From contig OX387606.1 of the NCBI GenBank assembly GCA_947568835.1, positions 13,082,001 to 13,146,000 on the forward strand: a DNA stretch of 64,000 nt. Reading direction: 5' to 3'. This DNA comes from Protonemura montana (taxonomy: Eukaryota; Arthropoda; Insecta; Plecoptera; Nemouridae). Below the pieces are notes generated by a model that did not search any database, was not told where the DNA came from, and saw only the letters and a list, made by a program, of their open reading frames with translations. Position numbers and translations under genes: made by a program. Shown here piece by piece: positions 38,701 to 49,900 of this stretch. Within the stretch, counting starts at the first letter, position 1. Every line of letters begins with the position of its first letter.

Positions 38701-39882
38701 GCGACGCTAGGTGCGTTCACCTGCTTTCATTCAGCACGGCTCGGTCAAAACATTGTAGGAGACATTTCGAGAGCATTAGGTATACCAGTCACAACTCAAA
38801 CCAGATTACCTACAAGTTTAGTTTTTAATTGCATTACATTTTTTGACACTTACATTTCATAATTAATGTATCATTGAAATAATTCTCATAGGTGGACGTC
38901 TGCTTCATTTTATAAAGGGTGGGTCAAGTTCATAAATAATTTACTAAGCAAGTTATTAGGTTTTCATAGAAGGCGGTGTCGACTATCGTCGCCAAGTGGT
39001 CTTCATACAACTATTATTCATGGTAACATACTGCTCAGAGCTACCTGCTCAAACGAGAACACAAAGCGTTTTAAAGAGACTCGCCGGCACGAACAAAAAT
39101 CATGGAGCAAACAGAAACGTTGTGCTTTAACGGAATTGAAAATAGATGTTTGTTAACATTAGACTAAGTTTTTTTCCTTTTTTGCTAAAGAATAAAAATT
39201 CAATTCTTGATGACAATAGCGTCGTCGTTCGTTGAGTTTTTTTGTAAATAATCTTCAAAGAAAGTATTTGGAAATGTTCTATTTTGTCGTAATATCAAGA
39301 GAATGTTTCTTTTCAATATTCTGTCGAAAGAAGGAAAACGATTGAAACTTTTATCCGCCTAAAAACAGCTAACCCATGGGCAAAGTTTCATGTGCGTAAA
39401 ACTAAGACAAAACTCTCTAGCCTTATTTTTTTTTCTGCCAAGAAACACAGAATATAATTGGGAGATATTTGAAGCGTATAGGAAAGAGTCGTCAGATCAA
39501 TGGTTCAAAAATCCCCGACATTAATTGAAACAAAAAACATCCGATCGAGGCAAGTTGGGTTACATGATACGCGAATGCGCTTGAAATCATGTGGTAAAGC
39601 GGCACTTTTTGGTTCAATGAGAAATAAATGCAATCAAGGCCAATCCGTTCCAACTCGTCAACGCATTTTCTTTGTCGGAATTTCTTGATCAAGGAAATAT
39701 CACCGCGAAGAAAAGCTAAAAAAATTACTGATCTCCACACTAAGCTTCCCCAAAACTTTTGACCCGTTTCACAGCCACCTCACCACCAAAAACCTTCAGT
39801 AAAAGTCCTTCCAGCATACCATTAAAGAGTACTCCAGGACAATTTGCTTAATATCCAACAGTTTGACGTTTCCTTTCTGCAG

Positions 39883-40062
39883 GGCGACATCTTCAGCGGA
39901 CTGAACGATGGATTGCTGAGCCGCGCCGAAGCGTTGGCTGCGGTGGACATCGGCAAGCACCAGGCCAACCAGGGGTCAGGTCTACCCCCGCTCAAGCACG
40001 ACATGATGTACCACCACGGGATGGGGGCACCACACGGGGCGCCAAACTCCAGACAGCACCAG
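39883..40062 (+). CDS. acj6: acj6 coding exon 2: second half of POU-IV box
   Basis: Residues 49-108. Acceptor is TTTCTGCAG ending at 39882; donor GTAATA starts at 40063; both junctions are phase 0. It opens GDIFSGLNDGLLSRAEAL and continues AAVDIGKHQ, the conserved C-terminal half of the POU-IV box, a transactivation-related motif diagnostic of the POU4 family. It then has a Met/His/Gly/Pro-rich stretch (KHDMMYHHGMGAPHG) as in other insect Acj6 proteins. Joined to exon 1 the box reads continuously (MPNPS then GDIF), matching the spacing in vertebrate BRN3. As I recall it, Drosophila Acj6 carries about 30 extra residues at exactly this junction (ending NSWSARQN); no such exon was found by eye in the 17 kb intron, so here it may be absent, diverged or an optional cassette. 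Confidence 0.95.
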
Positions 40063-42848
40063 GTAATACTGACCACCAATAACCTTATCGAACCGAGAAA
40101 GCCCATATTCCGAACCGCAATCGAATACCAAGGAAGTTGATTCACCTTCAGCAGTAGTAAAGTGGTCAGAAGGTTCTAAAATCAGAGCTACGACACCAAC
40201 ACGTTTCCGTCACCTATAAGCCGACTCAAAATTGTGTGAAACACTGCCAAAATCCGTGGGATACGAAGCGCGAAAGTGACTTGACCACGAACTTCAATGG
40301 TGAAATCTACACATTTAGATTACAATTGAATTAATAAAAGTTATTCCACGAATAATGTCAAGTAATTAATTTACTTGTTACATCAACACTCGTGGTTGGT
40401 GTCAATTGTTTTGAATAAGACACTACGCCAAGAGGAAAAGAATTGTTATTCCTGCCTAATTAATTTGATCATTGGTCATTAAGAGATTACTCACTCAATT
40501 TTGATTAATACTTGACTAAATAATCTGCGTGTTGGTAATCTATGAAAACGAACTATCGCTGACGTCAAAAGCGGTCACAAAGAAAAGCGGTCTACAAAAT
40601 GTTCAGCAAGATCACGCATGACGTTTGTGACCCACACCCCATGGGTTTTCAGTGAAACGTGCAACGCGTGATCGCAAAGACATTGAATTTGTCTTGCCCG
40701 TTCGCGATTGCTATCGGTCGCCCACATTACGTACTCGTCATCATTCGTCCGCGGCGTACGCCATACACAGTCTGCCATAGAAATAAATTCACCATCAAAA
40801 TGTTCTCCTCTGGGATTAGTTTCTATAGCTTTTCCAACTCTCTCCACAGCGGCAGCCCGTTCTTTATCTCTCTCCGGCTCACACATAACTCTATACCTCC
40901 AATAGCAGAGGCAGCAACAAATGAAACAGGGGACATGTAGAAGTTCATGCGTTTCCATTTACTACCCCTAAATTGTTCTACTCCATCCTTCAAAATGACC
41001 ACTTTACAGAGCTCGGCGATGGTGTTTGGGGTGGGCTATGTACGTGAACAGTAGTGAAACAGTAATGATGAAATATTTGACCTGTGGGACACGGAGCCCT
41101 GTGAATCATGTGCCTAAGGATCAGGACCCACACATCAATGCTTGCCCATTCCTGCCGGATTCGCCACGGTACTATAGCAAGCCTGGTCAGGGCAGCAGCG
41201 TCGACTTTAATGTGCTCCCGCCCCGGCATCGGCGTCGGCGTTGCGACAAAATAAAGGACGAAATTTCGAGATCGAAATAAAAGCAATTTTTGAACATTTT
41301 CGTTTTTCTTGTAAGCATCGCGCTGTCACAAAAAAAATATGTTCGTGACAAACAGAAATTACTTTTTGACACGATGCGCCATATTTTCAACAAACTTTGG
41401 CCCCTAAGCATACATTTATACACGGCATCGGCACACAAAGTGCGCTAAAAATAAAAATCTATATTAAACTGAATAATTAACGTTTTATATTTGACTTTAT
41501 ACGTAATATAATTTTGCTGTACAGTACTCTGTATATACGGCACGCTAACAGCCTTATAAGAGCAAGAAAGAGAGCCCGTCGATTACATCTGTACCTCGGG
41601 GAGAGTGGGAGAACGTGGGGGGGAGGGTCCCTGGGGGCATGCCATGCCCCTACGCCGCCCCCAACCCCCCTGCACCGACGCGAGCTACGGCATGTGGGGG
41701 CTTGTGACACAAACTAACATCCCTGGTAACAGGAACAGGAATTTACTGCGCAAACCTGAGATTAAGATCTATCGTGAAAATTACTGGCGGAGGGGCACTG
41801 GTCACTGGGCGACCCACATTTCATTTCCCGGCGTGGAATCGGAAACATGTTCCCAAAGTGGATATTCCAGTCTCTGAAAGTGGAAAATTCGGTTTAAAAG
41901 TTTTGCCTTGATGAAATTTTCAGTGTGTAGTACATAGATTGGGGAAAGAGATCATTCAAAGCCAAAATTATAGTTATTTCTAAAAAATATATGCACTGAT
42001 TTTTGGGTTTTTTACGACGAACTTCGTATGCTTAGTAAAACGACTGACTTTCCGAAATCAAGCTACTTTCACCCTTCATGAAGTAACAGGCATACGTTGC
42101 GAAACGTTAGGAAAATTAGTTATTTTACTGAGTATTCAAACCCCAATTTTTTTTTAACACTTCTAAAGTTAAATAAACTAGACATACGACTAAAAACCAC
42201 AATAGATTTTGTTCAAATAATATTCCCTGCGTCCTGATACTAATTTTGGTTAATCAAACCGTTCTTATTTCTAACTTCCTCGATGTCATTTTTTTCATAG
42301 AAAAAATCCACACTACTTTTGATAAAATTCAAAGAAAAATTAACTGTCGTTATCGTCGATCGGGGAATAATGTCACGCCCTAAATATCCATTAGATTTTA
42401 TTTGTCGAACTAAAGAAACTCCCGAGAGTCGTCCCACCAAACTAACCCGCTACGGGGTCCACGGGGATGCATTCAAGGCACAGTTTTACTCGCGTAATGG
42501 CCGTCATGAATAATATTTTGCATCGCTTTCCGGGGGACGCCGGTACAGGGGGTTGGGGTCACGCCTCATGCGGTATGAGTCGCAAGACACCAGAGACCGA
42601 CAGCTTCATACTTCGGCATACCGATGACCACGCGAGAAGAAAATCAACACCTCATGAATAATGATCATCAATCAAGTCCATTGACACTGGCAGTGTTCTT
42701 TAGTGAGGCCAACTAATTACCCACCAGTTGCACATCCCTCGGAAACCCCACAAAACTGACCGAAGGAAAACACGGTATGATCTGCTCCTAACACAATACA
42801 TACACAATCAAGCCCAATTAAACGGTTTCACTTCTCTTATCCCCTCAG
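40063..42848 (+). other. acj6: acj6 intron 2 (2.8 kb)
   Basis: Phase 0 intron with GTAATA donor and TCCCCTCAG acceptor. AT-rich, with several TAATTA-type homeodomain core sites near 40360-40520, a GGCGTC patch at about 41220-41245 and a C/G-rich patch at about 41600-41690. The open frames in it show no recognisable domain and no plausible flanking splice sites; I see no cassette exon. Confidence 0.9.
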
Positions 42849-43254
42849 ATGAGCCATCACGGGATGGACGGCCTCGACATGCTAGACCCGATCTCGACCA
42901 CCTCGATGACAACGCTAGCGCCAATGTCGGACGGTTCGGGCGGCGGTCATCACCAACTACACAGTTCCTCCGTCTACGGGCCGACAGCGATGAACAGCAT
43001 GATGTCGAGCCACCATCACCACCACCACCACGGTGGACCCCTGTCCGGCCACGGGCCCCCTGGTCACCACAACCCGCACCACCACCCTGGGCACCCAGGG
43101 TCGCATCACCCCGCGATGGCGGCGGCGGCGGCAGCCGCGGCGGCTGCGGCGGGTCTTCATCCTGACTCTGACACGGACCCGAGAGAACTAGAGGCGTTCG
43201 CCGAGAGGTTCAAGCAGAGGAGGATCAAACTGGGTGTCACGCAAGCTGATGTTG
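42849..43254 (+). CDS. acj6: acj6 coding exon 3: His/Ala-rich linker and start of POU-specific domain
   Basis: Residues 109-243 plus the first base of codon 244. Acceptor ATCCCCTCAG ends at 42848 (phase 0); donor GTAAGT starts at 43255, splitting the Gly codon of DVGK (phase 1). Order of parts: a conserved patch MDGLDMLDP...MTTLAP (residues about 114-134), a His-rich low-complexity region including seven consecutive His (163-169), a run of 11 Ala (199-209), then [10 protein letters not shown]...[17 protein letters not shown], the first two helices of the POU-specific domain from about residue 216. His and Ala runs in this linker are typical of the family but their lengths are species-specific. 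The exon is GC-rich against AT-rich introns. Overlapping open frames in this stretch are compositional shadows. Confidence 0.97.
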
Positions 43255-43584
43255 GTAAGTAGATTTGTGATGTGATGATTATGACAGACTTGCACATTCC
43301 CCCGTGGTTCTGGTGAGATTTTTACTCAGTTGCAATAATGTTCTTCATGAGATTATCAGTACAGAGTTACATTATCCTCGTTGGTATAACTAAAAGTCAA
43401 GCGTAGTCCGTTTATATCATAATCGATTTGATGAGCAAAATCGTTTTGATCTTGAATTATTTCATTGAGTATTCTTCCCACTAGAACCGCTCTCCTGGTG
43501 TAGTATATTCACATATACTTACAATATTTGATACAATGTCTTGAAACGGCAAAACTGTACATCTGTGGCATTTCCCATCACTAG
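43255..43584 (+). other. acj6: acj6 intron 3 (330 bp)
   Basis: Short phase 1 intron inside the POU-specific domain, between the V-G and K of TQADVGK. Donor GTAAGT, acceptor CATCACTAG. Nothing else recognisable in it. Confidence 0.95.
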
Positions 43585-43985
43585 GTAAGGCCCTAGCTAA
43601 CCTGAAGCTTCCTGGCGTAGGGGCACTCTCCCAGTCAACGATCTGCCGATTCGAGTCCTTAACACTCTCCCACAACAACATGATAGCGCTGAAACCGATC
43701 CTGCAAGCGTGGCTAGAAGAAGCTGAAGCTCAAGCAAAGAACAAGCGTCGAGATCCCGACGCGCCAAGCGTCTTGCCGTTGGGCGAAAAGAAGCGGAAGC
43801 GGACATCGATAGCGGCGCCGGAAAAGCGTTCGCTAGAAGCGTACTTTGCCGTCCAACCGCGGCCTTCGGGCGAGAAAATTGCAGCGATTGCCGAGAAACT
43901 TGACCTCAAGAAGAATGTGGTACGCGTGTGGTTTTGCAATCAAAGACAGAAGCAAAAGCGAATGAAGTTCGCGGCCCAACACTGA
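43585..43985 (+). CDS. acj6: acj6 coding exon 4: rest of POU-specific domain and POU homeodomain, stop
   Basis: Second part of codon 244 to residue 376 plus TGA (43983-43985). Acceptor CATCACTAG ends at 43584, phase 1. It completes the POU-specific domain (ALANLKLPGVGALSQST..., LTLSHNNMIALKPIL, LEEAEAQ; to about residue 290), then a short basic linker (KNKRRDPDAPSVLPLGEKK), then the homeodomain (about 312-369) with recognition helix NVVRVWFCNQRQKQKR. The WFCNQR motif is the POU-class signature. The two domains together bind bipartite octamer-like DNA in the nucleus. The protein ends MKFAAQH, resembling the vertebrate BRN3 ending; the best known Drosophila isoform instead has a longer tail after KQKR, probably from a further spliced exon that I could not find here. 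This is the most secure part of the gene model. Confidence 0.98.
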
Positions 43986-44045
43986 CAGGGGTCGGGGGGT
44001 AACGGTTACTTTGGTAACCAGCCCTCCACCCAAATACCCACCCAT

Positions 44046-44484
44046 TGTATATAAACCGGGTATATGAGATGCGGAGTGCGGATTAATGTTTTTTTTTTGT
44101 ATATACAAGTGCGTTCGACGAGTTTTCGGGACACATGAAAATTTGCCGAAGTGAAATGCAAATTTCCCTCGGTGTAAGGAATATTGTTTAGTTGGTAACT
44201 TTGTGAAAGAAACGTAACTTTTCCAATGTCTTTTGGCCAATGCGCCCGCATGAATGTGTACATCCAAAAAACAAAAAACAAAACGTTAAGAAACTCGCCA
44301 GTTTGATAATTTCGTGATAATAATTTTGATAAGGAAACATGATGACGATCAATCTATCGAAACTAGTCTTATAAGAAACAACAGTGCAATACGGAATAGG
44401 AATCGTCTTTCCTATTAAAAAAAAAAAAATAATAATAATAATAATTCATTGTACATATCAATAAAAGGTATTAATGTGTATATA
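44046..44484 (+). promoter_or_regulatory. Cluster of four Pumilio-response-like elements in acj6 3' UTR
   Basis: Four exact matches to the PUF-protein consensus UGUANAUA on the sense strand: TGTATATA at 44046-44053, TGTATATA at 44098-44105, TGTACATA at 44450-44457 and TGTATATA at 44477-44484. The third sits two bases before the first poly(A) signal. Pumilio proteins bind this octamer in mRNA 3' UTRs and repress translation or stability, including in insect neurons. The match is exact; function is inference, and three copies are the AT-rich variant. Confidence 0.55.
44460..44465 (+). terminator. Polyadenylation signal AATAAA (proximal)
   Basis: Canonical hexamer about 475 nt downstream of the acj6 stop codon, immediately after a TGTACATA motif and followed by T/G-rich sequence. 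Confidence 0.55.
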
Positions 44485-44966
44485 AGATATATGCATTAAT
44501 AATTAGGCGTCAAACTACATTGATACAATCGATCAATATCGACAATTCGGCTTCAAATTAACGATGACAATGTCTTTCGTTTCGTAAAACAGCAATATAT
44601 TATACAGAACATGTAAATTTAATAACTGAAATTTGTGTAGTAGATAATGTCCATTTGTACTATTCTATAGAATAACGCTCTCAAAAAGTTTCCGAAGAAC
44701 CGATTTTATAAACGCTGTTTTATTTTTAAAAAATGTTACTTTGTGATGATTTTGATATTCAGCGCTTGCATCTTACTATTTAGTGATTGCAGCAGGCCGT
44801 ATTACTCAAATTTCTGTACATTCCTGTTATTTATTGTTTATTTATTTGTGTATTTAACTGTTATTTTTATCAAAGTGAACATTGCCAAGAGCATACCACC
44901 ACCAAAATAATATTAAAAACATATCATCAGAGATAGCGTAAAAAAAAATCTTTTAGCAACTAGGGC

Positions 44967-44972
44967 AATAAA
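44967..44972 (+). terminator. Polyadenylation signal AATAAA (distal)
   Basis: Second canonical hexamer, about 980 nt downstream of the stop codon, in AT-rich DNA. It could define a longer 3' UTR isoform. Confidence 0.4.
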
Positions 44973-45440
44973 ATATAGTAAAGGATGTTACGACAAATGC
45001 TCCTACGCCATTTTGTTCTATATTAATAAGGCCTATACAATCATGCAGCTCATTTCTAGGGATTCTTATGAGAACAAGGCAAGGTACCAATGCCCCAAAC
45101 TAGAAAATATCTTGTGGTTATATCACAATAACGGTAAAAAAGACTGTACAGAACTCGTTTGGAATGTCATTGTTCCTTTCATATCATTTGCTATCGAATT
45201 ACTAAAATATTTTGAAATTAAATTTGCTCACTAAAATGAGGTAAATATTTTAATTGTGATAAGTTGATTTACCTACAGATAGAGAAGCCATGATTTGTTT
45301 AAAATCCTAATCAGTATTACACCTATTTTGGTATGTATCTTTCGTTATGTCATGTTCTTATCTTCATTAATCCAAATAAAAGTCTTGATGTTAAGATATT
45401 TACTACAAAACAGCCAATGTGTTTTCTTCTCTTGTATCAT

Positions 45441-45745
45441 TGAGTTCGTAGGTATAATTAGAGGACCGGTGGTAATATATTTTTTTTTGCTGAGCTCACG
45501 ACCCGGCAACACGTGGTGACGGTAGGTGCTACCCGATGGCTCTTGCGGCCGTCCTTTTGTACAAACATCTACAATAAAATAATTACAACTCAAAATATTG
45601 ATACATATATACATACCAATAAATGAGGTAAGCATAAATAATGATGAATTAAGCGTAAACCCGTCTCCAATGCGAGTAATCTGCGAGAAATAACGAAATA
45701 AAATTTCTGAACATTCGAAACGACGGTGACTCAACTAAGTAGGTA
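45441..45745 (-). repeat. Interspersed repeat R1, copy 4
   Basis: Minus-strand copy just downstream of the acj6 3' UTR. Starts CATTGAGTTCGTAGGTATAA, has core CCCGGCAACACGTGGTGACGG at 45502-45522, GCGTAAACCC at 45653, and ends TTCGAAACGACGGTGACTCA. Same order and spacing as the other three copies. Confidence 0.75.
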
Positions 45746-46266
45746 GTTTCCATTTGTGTCGGTAACGTTAATATTTGGCGCAGACAAATTAAAACGAACG
45801 TGATAGGAGTGCGGTGGTACGCTCATGTCCATGCATAGATTTTACTTTTTCAGAGGTGATACAAAATGCACAATACTTAGAAATCAATGAAAATTGGTGT
45901 ATCAAGATTTCAAATTTATAAAATCCACGTGAATGCATTGTTTCGAATAGACAGCGCAAAATGCAGTCAGCTTGCCAGCTAGCAAACCGTATCGCAAAGT
46001 ACAGAAAACCTCTCGCTCCAGTTTCCCTAAAAAAATCTGATGAAAACCTCTGTCCTCGTATTCAATGTTTGTTTAGCTCTATCAATTCAGAACACAACCG
46101 TATACACCTCACGTACCCCATATTATCGACAATAATAATTACAAAAAAATCACACCAAGCTCAACAGAGTGTGAACATTTTCATTAGCATCTCCATCAAT
46201 ATTAATAAAAGTATTTTTCCACGGTCCAGCATCGAATATCGCACAGATTGCAAATTGCAACTTTAC

Positions 46267-46297
46267 AAACAACAACAACAACAACACACACACATAG
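46267..46297 (+). repeat. (AAC)n / (AC)n microsatellite
   Basis: Run of AAC trinucleotides passing into AC dinucleotides, in downstream non-coding DNA. Confidence 0.9.
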
Positions 46298-46768
46298 GTC
46301 GTATGCACAGCGGTGTACCGAGAGCGGGCCACGTACGTGTACACAATTACAGCAAATTAATTTGTTTTACGCCTGACTAATATCAGTATTTGTAGTTGGT
46401 CCGAACAGGTTGGCAATTCCCACAATTAATCAGACGGTAAATGCGGTTGTGATGTCCAGCGGAGCGTAAAGGGCACGCTCGAGCGCGTATACTTGGCCCG
46501 TGTGCACTTGCGAGCGACCGCGTGATTGATAACACACTGCAGGGCACGCATTGGACGCAATTATTTGTAATATTTCAATCAGTCATTCATGATGTGTAAT
46601 CGATTGGTGGCTGGGACAGTGCAAGGGTTGATTTGCGAATTGTTGCCAGTTGTTTTTGGAATTGGCGAGTGTAGTTTGGACCGGAGTATTCGAAATTTGT
46701 TTTGTGGTGTGTATTTGGGTGGTTATTAGGTCTCAGACAGGAAATAAAATGAAAATAGCTTGATACTA

Positions 46769-46912
46769 GTGTTTTTTTGGTTAATGCTCTTTTGTGAAGG
46801 GTTTTGAGTGTCTGACACTGAAGATGGCAGAGAGATCTCTGCCGAAACGTTGGAACAAGTCCTTTTTAGGACTCAAAACCCTTCAAAAAAGAACGTTAAC
46901 CGAAAAACCACA
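46769..46912 (+). repeat. Long hairpin with hammerhead-ribozyme-like core
   Basis: Two arms of about 41 bp (46769-46809 and 46871-46912) are inverted copies; the inner 14 bp (GAAGGGTTTTGAGT / ACTCAAAACCCTTC) pair perfectly. The 61-nt loop contains CTGAAGA (46818-46824), a 7-bp hairpin GGCAGAG-AGAT-CTCTGCC (46826-46843), GAAAC (46844-46848), and another hairpin AGTCC...GGACT. CTGANGA - stem - GAAA is the hammerhead layout, but one extra T before the stem breaks the standard core. Hammerhead motifs are known in Penelope-like retroelements; that affiliation is inference. Confidence 0.45.
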
Positions 46913-49900
46913 GGTCTCATTCACCAATGGCCCTCAAAACCTCAACAGCTTAGATTTTTGTAACTTAAATTTTTCGGATGTGTGTCAAATAGGAAGCAAA
47001 AATATTTATAACCTGAAAGGAAATGCAAAGTGGCCATACATTTTGGTAATAGTTCAAAAGCTGAACTGAGACCCAAAATTTGTGTGTAGTTAAAAAAAAA
47101 TATAGAGTACGCTGTCTTTGAAAATCAAAGTACCTACCCACACCACTCGTGGTACAAACAACACCTATCAGTTTTTTTAAATGTTTACGATCAACATGGC
47201 GTTGCATTCATGCACGCGAATGAACAAAATTGCTTTCATTGACAAGGAAAATGGTAAATATGTATGATATCCCCATTCTGTCCACAATATGAATAAAATA
47301 TCAGGGTGGTAATTGAACTCGTACTGCGCTCCTGCAAGGACGAGTACGCACATGTACAGTATCACTTGATGCAGATCTTAAGTACCTACACTTGCATTTG
47401 CGGTGCAAAAATGCATCTTGTACCTATTCATTGAGTGCATTTTGATGTGGATGATTCAGTGTCAGTGTCCAGATCCGTTGCAATTTAAAAACGGTCAAAT
47501 TAAAATGGGAAAATGATACTCCAATAGAAAATTAAATCAAATCTTTCAAGGTTGTTCGGATCGTCTTGCAATGATTAGTCTAAAAAAATTGTGAAACAGT
47601 TATGATTCGACAAATCTACAGAATTTACTCCAAAACAGTAGGTACTTATCGAAACTTTGCCAGGTGTGTTATATCTATTTTCGTAAGTTGTATATTTTGC
47701 TAAAACCATAATTTCAGGGAAAAACACCTTGTACCACAAAAATTGAATGTACGATACACGCCTACAACCCCACACCAAACGTACCAAAATCAGTTTCTTT
47801 GTCGTCAAGTGTTTGCACACAACGGTTATCCACAGGGATTCAGTATTTTTTTTCCACTCTATTTGTATACCTTTGTGCATAACATATGGGGTGCATGTAT
47901 GACATGAAATGAATATCTCATCATACATAAACACATCTTACAGCTCTCCTATTCAAAGCTTCCACTTCGATAACTTATCTGAACATCATGTCATGTATTA
48001 CTTTAAGTTCGCAGTACCAGATATATGTGTACACACTACACAATCATAATAGACTTGATAGGGCCTATTATGATCGTTATTCTTGCAGCCTATATCTTCC
48101 ACCTAGTCCATTACATGCATGTATGGCCTATTGTTAAGGGTGGCTTTGTTATTGCAGAGCCTATGGTCTCGAGTGACTTCCATGTGAATAGACGATTTTT
48201 ATTTTCAAAGGAAACTTAAATATATAGAGTAGTGTGTTTTAAAAGCATGATGATGCGATAGAGGGGCACAAAAGGAAGACAAATATTGCAAAGTATTTGC
48301 TCTCATCATGAGCGCAGCTAGAAATCAGAAAACATCTAACAATTATCTCGGAAAAATTATCATATTCAAATTTGCCACCTAGCCACAATCAAAATCGCAT
48401 GACTAATTTATTGATGGTTAACGAAAGAGGTTTGTCTTATATTACCTTTTTCTCGTTTCCCTCAAATTAGTAGCTACTAACCCATAATCTGAATCGACAG
48501 AGTTTAAAACGAAGTCTCCGCCTAAATAAAAGCCTCCCCACGAAGCTTTCTTAAGCTTTAATGCCAGTGGAAATATTCCATTTAATCTCTTCTTAATCCT
48601 ATGCACCCCCTTCCTTTCTAGTACACCTCAATCCAGCCCTCGCGCGAAGCCTACAGCTAGCTAGCACTAAACACAACTGCCAGCAAATAATAACACGAGT
48701 TAAATTAGCTGTAAAATATGGAGAGCTCAACTAATCCCGGCGGAGCTTAAATCCGTTGAGGCAAAGAACGGCTCGGGATGGGTGGGCGAGTAAACACTAT
48801 ATGGAGATACGAGGCATGCGGCACCCGCTCAGTGAGCAGCGAAATTCTGCGCACACCAAGGCGATAACGCCTACAGTTATAGTCAGCGAGTTGCGTTGTA
48901 ATGTAGAGACGGGGTTTGGAAACTTCGGGCAAGTTTCCATGATGCGTTATTAGCTCTACATGAGACTGTTCGGTAGTCGATTATTAGTGCGGTGGGTTAG
49001 GGAACCCGTTTTGAGTTTCCCCTTTCGAAAGGGGATTTCCCTATGAATTAACCTTCTCCAAATTTGGGTTTATAACGATGTACTGAAACTTTCTTGATTT
49101 GGTGAACAAAATCTCGTAGCTTGGAAAATAGGTTTTGACTCTACTTTAGTGGTTTTCATTTTTTGCGTCCAAGGTTCGGATTTTTATCAATTTTCTCACC
49201 ACGAGAAGAGTCATGAAACTCTACTTTTGTAATTACCGTCAATGGCGAAAAATAGGCAGTGAGAAAAAACGGTTAGACCACAAAGTTTCAAATATCTACA
49301 TGTAATTCAACTTGAACAATCTGTTGTTAGAAAAAACATCAAAAGTCGCCCATTCTGAATCTGCTCGGTTCAAAAGGTCCTTTCATCTCTTGCACTCTCA
49401 CGGTCTGCAAACGAATTAACATAAGAAACCAAAGTACACAGATAACTCAGACGGCGGTAAATTGCCTCCAGAGCGTCAGGGGCACCGCCATTTGTTTCCG
49501 GTGGTCCACAATCCACATCATCCACGCGTAGATCCACTGAAAGCCAGTGGCATTGCGGTAGACTCGGCGAACTGGCGAGCTAAGGAAGTGGCCGACGGCA
49601 TGCATACCACCGAGTTGTATCTCGCTCTATGAATTATCCCCAAGGAATTACCCCGTGGCGGTCTGTAGTCTGGATCTAGCCGGCCAGGTCCGGTCAGCTG
49701 ATGGACGGTCTTAGCAGGACATAACTCAGGAGTGCGGTTACGAGAGTGGTGGCCAGCTTCGAGCGAACAACAACACAGGGTTGGGATGTACGTTCTCGAC
49801 AAGCTGTACTCCGTTTTGCTGGCAAAACACTCACGCGCACGAGCCGCCGCAAATTCAGGCCGAGTTTTAATTAAGCAGCTAGCTCATAACTGTGGTCTGC

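Larger units (their letters stand above)
22954..39882 (+). other. acj6: acj6 intron 1 (16.9 kb)
   Basis: Large phase 0 intron between the two halves of the POU-IV box, with GTAAGT donor and TTTCTGCAG acceptor. Mostly AT-rich and without any convincing coding exon. Visible contents: an (AC)n microsatellite at 27.6 kb, five poly-G/poly-C tracts between 28.2 and 33.4 kb, four ATGCAAAT octamers between 30.8 and 33.2 kb, several GGCGTC-rich patches and a CRE/TATA-like patch at 35.65 kb. Long first introns in POU and homeobox genes often hold enhancers, so these are candidate regulatory DNA by inference only. Confidence 0.9.
43986..44972 (+). other. acj6: acj6 3' UTR (probable extent)
   Basis: AT-rich sequence after the TGA. 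Extent is inferred from two canonical AATAAA hexamers: 44460-44465 (about 475 nt after the stop) and 44967-44972. It holds an (AAT)n run at about 44428-44445 and four UGUANAUA motifs, listed separately. No transcript data, so the cleavage site actually used is unknown. Confidence 0.6.

Noticed and set aside
41600-41690. GC-rich stretch in intron 2 as a cassette exon of acj6
   Set aside because: The frame reads low-complexity Gly/Pro/Arg with no matching family segment, and no convincing acceptor/donor pair in phase 0.
42728-43165. Long plus-strand frame (145 codons) rich in Pro/Arg/Ser
   Set aside because: It overlaps acj6 exon 3 in another frame and runs through its acceptor; the His/Ala codon repeats produce Pro/Arg/Gly repeats out of frame.
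49440-49632. Plus-strand frame without ATG ending ANWRAKEVADGMHTTELYLAL
   Set aside because: Looks somewhat coding-like, but it lacks a start, a clear acceptor and any recognisable homology.
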